64,000 bases of DNA from Limnohabitans sp. (GTDB lineage Bacteria; Pseudomonadota; Gammaproteobacteria; Burkholderiales; Burkholderiaceae_C): assembly GCA_030158125.1 (NCBI GenBank), contig JAOATL010000004.1:62001-126000 (forward strand). The letters are read 5' to 3'. Of this stretch, positions 37,209 through 45,212 are shown piece after piece. Position numbers and translations under genes: made by a program. Numbering within the stretch: position 1 is the first letter of the stretch; every line of letters starts with the position of its first letter. The notes under the pieces were generated by a model. That model had not been told where the DNA came from and did not search any database. It was given only the letters and a program-made list of their open reading frames with translations.

Positions 37209-38240
37209 TTAAGCAGGAACTTCAGCGCCTCTGGCCAGCGCCTCAAGCGCAATGGCCATCACCTCACGTGGCGCCATGGGTTTGAGTTTGTGATTGCTCC
37301 AAACCTGACGCCACAAGCGCCCGCCCCGTTGGCCATGATAAAGACCCAACATGTGACGCGCTATGGCGTACCAAGGACAACCGTCTTCTTTGTTGGCGCG
37401 CTCCATGTAAATGACCATGGCTTCTTCCACCGCTTCGCGCGTGATACTTGATTCAGCAGAATTAAAGAAAGCTTCGTCCCATGTGGTTAAAAGCCAAGGG
37501 TTGTAATAAGCCTCACGGCCAATCATCACGCCATCGACTTCTTTCAAGTGATCGGCAATTTGATCGTTGCGCGTAATACCGCCATTGATGGCAATGGTGA
37601 GTTCCGGAAAATCTTTCTTAAGCTGGTAAGCCAACTCATAACGCAATGGCGGAATTTCACGATTCTCTTTGGGCGACAAACCTTGCAACCACGCATTGCG
37701 TGCATGCACGATAAACACATTGCAACCCGCTTCTTTGACGGTGCCCACAAAGTCACGAACAAAGTCGTAGCTTTCAATTTGGTCAATGCCAATGCGGTGC
37801 TTAACCGTAACAGGCACAGACACCACATCGACCATGGCCTTGACGCCATCGGCCACCAATTTCGGCTCGTTCATGAGGCACGCACCAAAGGCACCGCGCT
37901 GGACGCGATCGCTGGGGCAGCCACAGTTGAGATTGATTTCGTTGTAGCCCCATTGCTCGCCTAGCTTGGCCGCAAAGGCTAGATCGGCAGCATCGCTACC
38001 GCCGAGTTGCAAAGCCACAGGGTGTTCTTCAGCGTTAAAGCGCAAGTGGCGCTCTACGCTGCCATGTCGCAAGGCACCGGTGGTGACCATCTCGGTGTAC
38101 AACAAGGTGTGTTGAGACAGCAAGCGGTGGAAGAATCGACAGTGGCGGTCGGTCCAGTCCATCATGGGCGCTACGCAAAGCCTCCAACGCGAGTATTCTG
38201 GCCTAAGTTGTTGAATTGTCTGCGCTTCGTCCATTTTCAT
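37209..38240 (-). CDS. dusA: tRNA-dihydrouridine(20/20a) synthase DusA
   Basis: 343 residues. VAPMMDWTDRHCRFFHRLL near 23-41 is the DusA start of the FMN barrel; the catalytic cysteine is in NLNCGCPSDRVQRGAFGACLM, with KHRIGID and IAINGGI supporting. It reduces uridines in the tRNA D-loop. The 5' end borders a tyrosine-integrase gene, so the first codons may come from the prophage attachment site. Start at 38240, with an alternative ATG at 38234. Confidence 0.94.
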   Translation of the reverse strand: MKMDEAQTIQQLRPEYSRWRLCVAPMMDWTDRHCRFFHRLLSQHTLLYTEMVTTGALRHGSVERHLRFNAEEHPVALQLGGSDAADLAFAAKLGEQWGYNEINLNCGCPSDRVQRGAFGACLMNEPKLVADGVKAMVDVVSVPVTVKHRIGIDQIESYDFVRDFVGTVKEAGCNVFIVHARNAWLQGLSPKENREIPPLRYELAYQLKKDFPELTIAINGGITRNDQIADHLKEVDGVMIGREAYYNPWLLTTWDEAFFNSAESSITREAVEEAMVIYMERANKEDGCPWYAIARHMLGLYHGQRGGRLWRQVWSNHKLKPMAPREVMAIALEALARGAEVPA

Positions 38241-38275
38241 GCCTATATTGTCACCCTATAATCTGGTGTATTTTC

Positions 38276-38379
38276 GTGCATTTCCGGGGATATTCCGGTG
38301 ATCGGTGCATCAAGTAGTGCATCATATAGCCTGTGATGCACCGGTTTTCCGGTCCCTGATGCACCGACTTCAGTGCATC
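38276..38379. repeat. GTGCATC repeat array upstream of the integrase
   Basis: GTGCATC occurs at 38305-38311, 38317-38323 and 38373-38379, a GTGCATT variant at 38276-38282, and the inverted GATGCAC at 38335-38341 and 38358-38364. Six copies in 104 bases in mixed orientation just before int suggest arm-type integrase sites or operators. Confidence 0.6.
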
Positions 38380-38418
38380 GGTACAAGCACAGACGATACC
38401 AAAGAAAGGCAGGAAAAC

Positions 38419-39501
38419 ATGGCTTCGATACAACAGCGCGGCGATCAGTGGTTCGCCCAGGTGCGACTCAAGCAACGAGGCACCATTGTGTTTTCAGAGT
38501 CCAAGTCGTTTCCCACTGAGGCGATGGCCAGATCTTGGGCTGAACGACTTGAGCAAAAAGTCAAAAAAGACGGTCCGGTGTCAGTAGCGCAGCGCGGTAT
38601 CACCGTTGGCAAGCTCATCGAGATGCACCTGGAGTATCAGCAAAAGCTGAGGCCGCTTGGACGATCGACCATCCACAACCACCAGACCACTGCTCAGGCC
38701 TTTAACACAGTCAAGCTGGATGAGTTGACCGCCAAGCAGATCACCGACTATGTGGTGCGCAGAAAAGCCGAAGGCGCAGGCCCTGCCACGATCTTGTCGA
38801 ACCTATCGCCCTTGTCAGCCGCAATCCATGCGGCGCCCTACGCTCATGGCATTCAGGCCGATCCGACGCCCGTGGACCTGGCCATCAAGAAACTGAAAGA
38901 GGCTGGCGCAATCGGCAAGTCCAAAGAAATCATCCGACTGGTAGACGACGAAGAAGAAGCCGCGCTGCTGGCTGAGTTTGAGCGGCGCAACCACCACCAC
39001 CAGACCGAGATCAACATGGTGCTGGTCTACAAGCTTGCCATCGCCTTACCCCGCCGAGCTGGTGAGCTGACGCGCATTCGCTGGGCTGATGTGGACTACA
39101 AGCGCCGCACGCTTGTCATTCGGGATGTAAAGCACCCAAGACGCAAGATCGGCAACGATCAAGTGGTGCCATTGCTAGGCGATGCCTTCACGCTGCTCGA
39201 TCAAATTCCAAAGCTGAATGAGTTCATTTTCCCGTACAACACCGAGAGCATGACCGCTGCATTTGAGCGTGCCCGTGACCGTATCGCTGGAACTGGAATG
39301 CCCAAGATCGCAGACTTGAGATTCCACGATCTGCGCCACACTGGAATTACTCAGCTTTTTTGGGCAGGCTTAAAGATCGAGGAAGTTGCAGCCGTCAGTG
39401 GCCACACCAACTGGGCGCAGCTCAAGCGCTACACGCATATCAGGCCAGAGGACGTGCACCGCCGATGGAATGCCCTCAACCCTCAGACCGTGGCAGCGTG
39501 A
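38419..39501 (+). CDS. int: Tyrosine-type site-specific integrase (dusA-associated)
   Basis: 360 residues from ATG 38419, which has AGGA upstream; the longer frame from 38305 runs through the repeat array and is unlikely. An N-terminal arm-binding region (MASIQQRGDQWFAQVRLKQRG) is followed by a core-binding SAM-like domain (about 60-150) and the catalytic domain. Catalytic residues: Arg in LPRRAGELTRIRW, Lys near VKHPRRK, His-x2-Arg in FHDLRHTG, His in VSGHTN and the Tyr nucleophile in LKRYTHI. Its position next to dusA matches the known dusA-specific integrases. Confidence 0.92.
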   Translation: MASIQQRGDQWFAQVRLKQRGTIVFSESKSFPTEAMARSWAERLEQKVKKDGPVSVAQRGITVGKLIEMHLEYQQKLRPLGRSTIHNHQTTAQAFNTVKLDELTAKQITDYVVRRKAEGAGPATILSNLSPLSAAIHAAPYAHGIQADPTPVDLAIKKLKEAGAIGKSKEIIRLVDDEEEAALLAEFERRNHHHQTEINMVLVYKLAIALPRRAGELTRIRWADVDYKRRTLVIRDVKHPRRKIGNDQVVPLLGDAFTLLDQIPKLNEFIFPYNTESMTAAFERARDRIAGTGMPKIADLRFHDLRHTGITQLFWAGLKIEEVAAVSGHTNWAQLKRYTHIRPEDVHRRWNALNPQTVAA

Positions 39502-39963
39502 TCAAGTCAACAGCTGCGCCTCAGCCTTGCGCCTGGCCACCAGACCAGGCAGCACGCGGCCACCACCACGCACCCAAAGCGCCAGCTGCTCGGCAGCGCC
39601 CGGCCAATCCTGCACATTGATCTTGCGCTTGAGTGTGCTGGTCTGAAGGCGCCCCACTCCAAGGTTATAGGCGAAGTCCACGATGGAGTTGAGCTTGCGC
39701 CAATCACTGGTGGACAGCGCCAAGGTCAGCAGCACCGGACACTGACGGATCACGCCAGGCGCATAGGTTTCCAGCAGCTCATGGACCAACATAGCGCGTG
39801 CCTGCACTTCAGTGACTGACTCATCTTGTAGCGTCACCCTGCGCCCACCAGGATAGTAAGTCGAGCCGTAGCCAATCGTGGCAACACCAGCCGGGCATAA
39901 ATAAGGCTTTGCACGAAAACCCTCAAACCTGCGACACAGCTCAGTGGCTAGGTCTAAATTCAC
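39502..39963 (-). CDS. Phage lysozyme (GH24 endolysin)
   Basis: 153 residues. The catalytic triad follows the E-x8-[DC]-x5-T pattern: Glu14 in RRFEGFR, Cys23 in the usual Asp position and Thr29 in GVATIGYGS. Later LNSIVDFAYNLGVG and LPGLVARRKAE are standard. No signal or SAR anchor is seen, so export depends on the holin. The gene abuts the convergent integrase gene with no spacer, and overlaps the upstream holin gene by four bases. Confidence 0.93.
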   Translation of the reverse strand: MNLDLATELCRRFEGFRAKPYLCPAGVATIGYGSTYYPGGRRVTLQDESVTEVQARAMLVHELLETYAPGVIRQCPVLLTLALSTSDWRKLNSIVDFAYNLGVGRLQTSTLKRKINVQDWPGAAEQLALWVRGGGRVLPGLVARRKAEAQLLT

Positions 39964-40454
39964 AGCCCGCGTGCCTTCAGTGTGCGATCAAGAAACCAGT
40001 AGTTTGTGATGCTGCCCAGAATCGCCATGAAGTCAGCGGTAAGCACCAGCTTGACTAATTGCGCGGGATCACGGGTCACAATCCACGTTATCCACAGCAG
40101 CGTCAAGAACGCAGCCGAGTAAAGCAACCACACCCAATAAGTGATGATCGGCCGAACACCTGCCGACGCCTTAACAGCCCAACCGCCTGCGGCCTTAGCC
40201 ATCTCAGTTTGCTGATCAATCGCCGCCTTGAACGCATTCAGCACGCCACTATCCACAGCCATGCTGCGCTGCGCGCCGATCTCATCGAGCCTGATCTGTC
40301 CTCGGGTTATTTCCAGATCTACTTGGCGCTCAAACATCGCTAGCTCATGCTCGCGCTCGTTCTTGCGATCAAGCCACTTGAGCACCTCAGGAGCCAAGCG
40401 AAGCAAGCCGCCAATTAGCGACCCGACGACACCACCGCCAATGACATCAAACAT
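39960..40454 (-). CDS. Phage holin, 3TM gene-transfer-release type
   Basis: 164 residues. The N-terminal GGGVVGSLIGGLL is followed by a charged helix (KNEREHELAMFERQVDLEITRGQIRLDE), then VKASAGVRPIITYWVWLLYSAAFLTLLWITWIV and a last hydrophobic LTADFMAILGSITNYWFLDRTL. This arrangement is that of the GTA-type three-helix holins. It forms membrane lesions that free the endolysin encoded next. Confidence 0.8.
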   Translation of the reverse strand: MFDVIGGGVVGSLIGGLLRLAPEVLKWLDRKNEREHELAMFERQVDLEITRGQIRLDEIGAQRSMAVDSGVLNAFKAAIDQQTEMAKAAGGWAVKASAGVRPIITYWVWLLYSAAFLTLLWITWIVTRDPAQLVKLVLTADFMAILGSITNYWFLDRTLKARGL

Positions 40455-40457
40455 CGT

Positions 40458-40655
40458 TTAACCTTTCGGCAAGGCGTTGTGGCCAGCCAGCCACATGGCC
40501 AAGCCAATGACGGCTACACCAGTTAGCCAGGCAAGTTTTTTGAGCACGGTCTTACCGACTTCGGTGTAGACCTTCTCAATGGCCACTTCAGCAGCTCGCT
40601 CGGCAATGGCTTCAATTTGGCTATCAGTCAAATGGACTTCTTTCTCAGCTGGCAT
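40458..40655 (-). CDS. Small phage membrane protein in the lysis cassette
   Basis: 65 residues: a charged helix (DSQIEAIAERAAEVAIEKVYTEVGK) followed by a single membrane segment LAWLTGVAVIGLAMWLAG and a short tail. A GGAG ribosome site precedes it, and it lies three bases from the holin gene. An antiholin or accessory holin role is plausible from position only; no family is recognised. Confidence 0.65.
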   Translation of the reverse strand: MPAEKEVHLTDSQIEAIAERAAEVAIEKVYTEVGKTVLKKLAWLTGVAVIGLAMWLAGHNALPKG

Positions 40656-40666
40656 TTGTTACTCCA

Positions 40667-41125
40667 TTAAGCAGGTCGGACCAAGCAGGCCTCAAAGTGA
40701 TTTAGATTCGCACCGCCAGCAAATGCCGGATTGGTCGCGTTGGTGTAACCAAACAACTCGATATAGTCGGTCGAACCGTTCAAGTAGATCAAACCGCTCA
40801 CGCTGGCTGCGGCCTCAGTCTGCGAGCTTGGAGGTCCAGCAAAGCTGCCCAATTTGTCAGCAGCACCGTTTTTGTAAATCTGTGCTCCAACATTGGCGAT
40901 GGCCGAGCCCGTGATGTACACGTTGCCATTCACTTGATAGTAGCCAGCAACTTGAGGCTGAAAACGATGATTGGTATCTGCGTCATAAGCCGATGCGGTG
41001 TCGAATGCTTCGGTTGCGCACTGCACCTTTGTCCAGTATCCAGACGCAAAACTCTGATGTGTTGTACGTGAAGCACTGAACGCTGGAGCGTTTGGCGCCT
41101 GTCCTAGCTTTGCTGACTTACCCAT
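40667..41125 (-). CDS. C1q-like domain phage protein
   Basis: 152 residues. The segment from about 15 on (FSASRTTHQSFASGYWTKVQC, then AYDADTNHRFQPQVAGYYQVNGNVYI and VSGLIYLNGSTDYIELFGYTN) follows the jelly-roll pattern of C1q/TNF-like domains found at the ends of phage tail proteins. It probably trimerises at the virion surface. It sits between tail and lysis genes. Confidence 0.7.
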   Translation of the reverse strand: MGKSAKLGQAPNAPAFSASRTTHQSFASGYWTKVQCATEAFDTASAYDADTNHRFQPQVAGYYQVNGNVYITGSAIANVGAQIYKNGAADKLGSFAGPPSSQTEAAASVSGLIYLNGSTDYIELFGYTNATNPAFAGGANLNHFEACLVRPA

Positions 41126-41151
41126 TCCGGGCTCCTTTCGATGTTCTGAAA

Positions 41152-41165
41152 GGCCCGAACGGGCC
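41152..41165 (-). terminator. Hairpin GGCCCG-AA-CGGGCC between phage genes
   Basis: A six-base perfect GC stem with a two-base centre; on the minus strand it is followed by TTTC. It lies between the 94-residue gene and the C1q-like gene and may act as a weak terminator. Confidence 0.4.
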
Positions 41166-41183
41166 GGTCATTACTGTTGGCGC

Positions 41184-41468
41184 TTACTGCACCTGGCCAG
41201 CAACAATTTGATCGCGCCGGGCCTGCGTCAACAGGCCCTGAGCGACCAAGTAATCGAGAGCGCCCTGTGTAGAGTTGAGCCCAAGATCGACGTATTGCAG
41301 TCGAGGGTCTTCAACGATGTCAAAGAAATCATCGATTACAGCGTCGGTGTCACGCGCAGCCTTGATGGCCACGCGCTCTGAGCTGGTGAACAGCAACTTG
41401 AACTCGACTGGCGAGACTTTTGGAAAGCTCGCTTTGTTGAGAATGTTTAGCAAATCGTTTTCGTTCAT
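41184..41468 (-). CDS. Phage hypothetical protein, tail region
   Basis: 94 residues from ATG 41468, which has GAGGAG upstream. Content: MNENDLLNILNKASFPKVSPVEFKLL then AAIKAAR-like helices (SERVAIKAARDTDAVIDDFFDIVEDPRLQYVDLG) and a C-terminal ALDYLVAQGLLTQARRDQIV. Small acidic, helical. Similar short proteins often follow tail fibre genes as assembly helpers, but I do not recognise this one. Confidence 0.65.
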   Translation of the reverse strand: MNENDLLNILNKASFPKVSPVEFKLLFTSSERVAIKAARDTDAVIDDFFDIVEDPRLQYVDLGLNSTQGALDYLVAQGLLTQARRDQIVAGQVQ

Positions 41469-41481
41469 TTCAAACTCCTCG

Positions 41482-43188
41482 TTAGAACGGGTACCCACCG
41501 AACCACACAATTACAGCACCCCTCTCGCCTCGGGCTGACCAGCTGTAGTAGGAATAATGGTCGCCACCACCACCGCCGCCGCCGAACCCAATACCGCCAG
41601 CGCCACCTCGGCCAGGGTATGTCGCAGTAGGTGATGTGGAGCTCGGCCACTTTGGCCCTTCATCGCCACCAATTGTGTTTCCACGAATCGGATCGGTGAG
41701 TCCGAAAGTGTGCTTGTAACCCGGCCCGCCTGCGCCGTTGTAGTAGCCCCCAGAACCCTCGGGGCCGTAGGCAGCATGCAAGCCTGTTGCCCACGTTGAT
41801 CCTCCAGAGCCAGTAGAGTTGTTTGCACAGCCGTTAGCGCCACCTGCGCCTGCGGTGCCAAAGTCGGTGCCGCCATATCCTGACGTCCCGCTTCCACCTC
41901 CACCGCCAGTAGCGCTCGGAAGGACTACGCCAGCGACTGTAAGTGTTGTCGCACTACCAGAGGGCGCCGGTGTTTGTGCTGCTTCACCCACTTCAACACG
42001 GGGCGCGCCGCTACCAGCCGACCAAATAAGCTGATCGCCACCAGCAAGAGGACCGGACCACACCCGAATTTGCCCAGAACCGCCGCCGCCTGAGCCGCCA
42101 TTCATGTTTGTAGGGCCGCCACCGCCACCACCAATGTAGTGAATTGTGGCGGTGCCTGCTAGGCGGGCCGGGATGGAGTACGTCCCACTAGACGCGCCAC
42201 TTGTAAGGCTTGACAAGATCGCAACCGTGCGCATCGTTGCGCCCTGAGAAAGCGCTGAAAATTCGTTGCCGAACTTCGCAGCGACGCGGTAGTAGTACGT
42301 GGTAGTTCCGTCGGCCAGGCCAGGAAGATTAGAGGCTGCGACAGGGCTGGTTGTACTGGAAAAGACCACCGAAGAAAAATCCTGAGTGGTCGAAAACTGA
42401 ATGGCTTTTTGAGCATTACCTCCATTCAAGGTGAAGCCCCAAACAACACCTTGCGTATTGTCCAGGTAGTAAGCCTCCTGATTGCTTGCGGTAAATGCGT
42501 TTGATGGACTCGTCAAAGTCGCTTTGTACTCTGTTGCAATAGAGTCAGCGCCAATAGGCGTGACGCTAATGTAGTAGGCCGTGCTGCCAGTCGCGTAGCC
42601 CGGAAGCGAAGTCATAGCGGCCGCAAAGGAAGCGACTCCACCGGAAACCGAAAAAGTGCCGTCAACGATGGGTGAGCTCATGTTTAAGTTTGCAGATACT
42701 CGAACCTGCATCGACGTTGGCATACCAGTACCCGTGTAAGAGACGGCAAATGAATATGTGTTTGCGTCCTGAACGCCAGGCACGACAGAGATTGTGCGCA
42801 CCCTATTAAGGATGATTGGCGATGAGAAAGGTGTAACTTCGCTGGCGCTTGAGATGTAGCGCACACGCACGTAAACCGGTCCCTCCTGACGCGGCAAATC
42901 AGACGCGCCAAGAGTCCAACTAACTCTTTGCGAAGTAGATGCCAAATCTCGAACTATATTGGTGAAATTGGGGTCGGTAGCAATTTGCCAGTTTGAGCCG
43001 CTATGGGTGTCGCTGTTGTAGACAAAAAACGCAGAACTTGTGATTTCAGGCGTCCAAGTAGACAGATTGGTATTGCTTGTGGGGCCTGTGATGCTCGGTG
43101 TGGCAGGAACGCGCCCACCCTGCGATTGCAGCGTGTTAACAGTGCCTTGAACGGTGACTGCCGCTGGGTTGGTAAGTTGACGTCCCAT
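41482..43188 (-). CDS. Tail protein with fibronectin-like repeats and a glycine-rich receptor-binding tip
   Basis: 568 residues. Residues 35-340 contain several beta-sandwich units (RVSWTLGASDLPRQEGPVYVRVRYIS and later AFTASNQEAYYLDNTQ..., TTYYYRVAAKFGNEFSALSQ) of fibronectin-III style. From about 350 the protein becomes glycine-rich (IHYIGGGGGGPTNMNGG, GGGGGSGTSGYGGTD, GRGGAGGIGFGGG), ending RGAVIVWFGGYPF. Such polyglycine sheets form receptor-binding tips of some phage adhesins. It lies after the tail fibre gene in the late operon. Confidence 0.72.
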   Translation of the reverse strand: MGRQLTNPAAVTVQGTVNTLQSQGGRVPATPSITGPTSNTNLSTWTPEITSSAFFVYNSDTHSGSNWQIATDPNFTNIVRDLASTSQRVSWTLGASDLPRQEGPVYVRVRYISSASEVTPFSSPIILNRVRTISVVPGVQDANTYSFAVSYTGTGMPTSMQVRVSANLNMSSPIVDGTFSVSGGVASFAAAMTSLPGYATGSTAYYISVTPIGADSIATEYKATLTSPSNAFTASNQEAYYLDNTQGVVWGFTLNGGNAQKAIQFSTTQDFSSVVFSSTTSPVAASNLPGLADGTTTYYYRVAAKFGNEFSALSQGATMRTVAILSSLTSGASSGTYSIPARLAGTATIHYIGGGGGGPTNMNGGSGGGGSGQIRVWSGPLAGGDQLIWSAGSGAPRVEVGEAAQTPAPSGSATTLTVAGVVLPSATGGGGGSGTSGYGGTDFGTAGAGGANGCANNSTGSGGSTWATGLHAAYGPEGSGGYYNGAGGPGYKHTFGLTDPIRGNTIGGDEGPKWPSSTSPTATYPGRGGAGGIGFGGGGGGGDHYSYYSWSARGERGAVIVWFGGYPF

Positions 43189-43191
43189 GAT

Positions 43192-43503
43192 TTACTCCTC
43201 GTATCCGTAAACGCTGACAGAGACATCAGCGGTGCTTGCAAAAACAACGATGCGCTCTCCGGCCTGCGCAACCAGGCCGGTGCGCTCAAGAACTCCATTG
43301 GCCGGGACTGACGCGCCAAACTCAATCCACTCTTCGTTGGCTGGCGTGCCTGTCGTTGCAATAGCAAGGCGCACAGAAGCCGAGGCAGCGCCACGGTTCA
43401 AAATGTTGACGCTGAACGAAGCCAGCTTGCCCGATGGCACGGTGTAAACCGTCGTGTTTGTGGTCGCGGCTGGCGCCGACTGACCAAGAATTCCTGATGG
43501 CAT
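43192..43503 (-). CDS. Small phage tail-region protein
   Basis: 103 residues, beta-rich: MPSGILGQSAPAATTNTTVYTVP, then LASFSVNILNRGAASASVRLAIATTG and a C-terminal ERIVVFASTADVSVSVYGYEE. The pattern resembles small neck or fibre-associated beta-sandwich proteins. It lies between the fibre and the glycine-rich adhesin genes, 12 bases after the fibre stop. Function unknown. Confidence 0.65.
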   Translation of the reverse strand: MPSGILGQSAPAATTNTTVYTVPSGKLASFSVNILNRGAASASVRLAIATTGTPANEEWIEFGASVPANGVLERTGLVAQAGERIVVFASTADVSVSVYGYEE

Positions 43504-43515
43504 CTTGGGTTCTCC

Positions 43516-45138
43516 TTATGAGCCAGAAAAGAAAAGGGCTTTCCCATTGGAGAAACCCTTGATGACAACATCACCTGCGCCCAGCACTGGCGCGCCGTTG
43601 ATGGTCTTGATGTTGGTGCCCGACACCAGCGTCGTCTGCTTCGCATCGAGCGCAGCCTGCAACCCGCTCACGTCAGCGACGACCACCGAGCCGATGGCCT
43701 TGAACGAGATGACCCGCACCTCGTCGTTGAGCGCCAGGGCGGCGCCGAACGTGATCGTCGTACCGTCGGTGGCCGTGAACTCGTTGGGGTACAGCATCAC
43801 GCCGTTAACCCACACGTAGGTCACGCCGACCCGATAGCCGCCTGCGAACGTGTACGAGGTCTGGCCAGCCGTGGCCAAGAATGAACGCTCGCTCATCGTG
43901 TCTGGTGATGCAGCCTGCGCCTGCCAAATCGTGCCGTTGTAGACACGCATCTCAAGGGCAACTGTGTTGAAGTACATGTCGCCAGTCTGGATTGCTGAGC
44001 CATCCAAACGTGTCGTTGGGTTGGATGCTGATGGTCCCTGATAGCGCTTTGCAGAATCGGCTGATGTCGCTGCATTAGTGGCTGATGTACCTGCGCTTGT
44101 AGCGCTTGCGCTGGCCTCAGTTGCCTTGGTCGTTGCAATACCTGCCTGCGTTGTCGCAGTCGTTGCCGCAGTTGAAGCCGTCGATGCACTGCTTGATGCG
44201 CTACTGGCTGAACTGCTAGCCGCCGATGCGCTAGATGTCGCGCTCGATGCGCTATTGCTGGCGCTGATGGCCGAGCTTGCAGCATTGCTAGCGGATGTCC
44301 CAGCGCTCGATGCACTCGATGCAGCAGCACTTTGAGACTCTGCGGCAGCGGCAGCAGAGGTCGACGCCTCACTAGATTTAGTGGTGGCCGTAGTGGCCGA
44401 TCCTGCGGCAGCGGTTGCGCTTGCAGCAGCAGCCGTCGCACTGCTCGCAGCCTCAGTGGCTTTTGTTGTTGCAGTGGTGGCGCTATTACCTGCGGTCGTT
44501 GCCGACCCTGCGGCAGCAGTGGCCGATCCAGCGGCTGCGCTTGCAGAGCTTACTGCACCGCTGGCGCTTGCCGACGCTTCACCTGCTTTCGTGGTGGCCG
44601 TCGCTGCACTGCCGGCCGCGCTCGCAGCGCTTGCACTGGCAGACGATGCGCTCGATGCTGCATTGGATGCCGATGACACTGCTTCATCGCGAGCATCAAA
44701 CAGCTGATCAGTAAATTCCTCACTGGTCAAACTGGATGTAATGGGCACCTTGATGCCACGCCCAGCTTCTTGAGCGTTTTGCTGCACCATGACCGTGACG
44801 CGATCTAGCGCATCATTGATGACTTTGGGATAAAAGCCGCCGTTGTTGGTGATGTCAACCGGCTGGAGGTTTGGTACAGCACTAGTGATGACCAGCTTGA
44901 AGTTGCTGGCCAACGCTGATGTCAACGTGACAGTGCCACCAGGGTTAGAGTTTTGATTCGAGTTGAGTGTGACGGTGTAATCGGTGCCCATCGTGAGCAC
45001 CGTCTCCACGCCCAAGGTATTGGCACGCACCACGTATGCATCGCTTGCCGCGAACACTTTGAACGCGAACGGAAATGCCGTAGTTGAGCCGTTGCCGGTG
45101 AACGGCCCGGCCTTGCGGGATTGGCTGGAAATCGTCAT
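43516..45138 (-). CDS. Phage tail fibre with T7-type N-terminus and long Ala/Ser-rich coiled stalk
   Basis: 540 residues. N-terminal 1-145 resembles the T7 fibre attachment domain (FTGNGSTTAFPFAFKVFAASD, FYPKVINDALDRVTVMVQQ). Residues about 154-363 are a near-pure Ala/Ser/Thr repeat (SSASSASASAASAAGSAAT and the like), a predicted triple-stranded stalk. The C-terminal 365-540 carries RYQGPSASNP, VYVWVNG-like strands and the common LVSGTNIKTINGAPVLGAGDV motif. It binds the host surface as a trimer. No chaperone domain is seen. Confidence 0.82.
   Translation of the reverse strand: MTISSQSRKAGPFTGNGSTTAFPFAFKVFAASDAYVVRANTLGVETVLTMGTDYTVTLNSNQNSNPGGTVTLTSALASNFKLVITSAVPNLQPVDITNNGGFYPKVINDALDRVTVMVQQNAQEAGRGIKVPITSSLTSEEFTDQLFDARDEAVSSASNAASSASSASASAASAAGSAATATTKAGEASASASGAVSSASAAAGSATAAAGSATTAGNSATTATTKATEAASSATAAAASATAAAGSATTATTKSSEASTSAAAAAESQSAAASSASSAGTSASNAASSAISASNSASSATSSASAASSSASSASSSASTASTAATTATTQAGIATTKATEASASATSAGTSATNAATSADSAKRYQGPSASNPTTRLDGSAIQTGDMYFNTVALEMRVYNGTIWQAQAASPDTMSERSFLATAGQTSYTFAGGYRVGVTYVWVNGVMLYPNEFTATDGTTITFGAALALNDEVRVISFKAIGSVVVADVSGLQAALDAKQTTLVSGTNIKTINGAPVLGAGDVVIKGFSNGKALFFSGS
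44050..44679 (-). repeat. Ala/Ser-rich heptad-like repeat region of the fibre gene
   Basis: About 210 codons encode alternating Ala, Ser and Thr with regular TTKA/GEAS insertions (ATTKAGEASASA, ATTKATEAASSA, TTKSSEASTSA). The DNA is a degenerate, GC-rich low-complexity tract prone to length change. It is coding, not an array of non-coding repeats. Confidence 0.8.
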
Positions 45139-45212
45139 AGGTCGGGACCCTTATTGCGCTGGGTGGATGATCCTCAATCAACCACCCGGTACGCGCACCA
45201 ATTACCCCGCCT

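Noticed and set aside
44050..44679. Repetitive tract resembling a CRISPR-like or tandem repeat array
   Set aside because: The repeats are degenerate, keep one coding frame throughout and encode the Ala/Ser stalk of the fibre; there are no uniform repeats with unique spacers.
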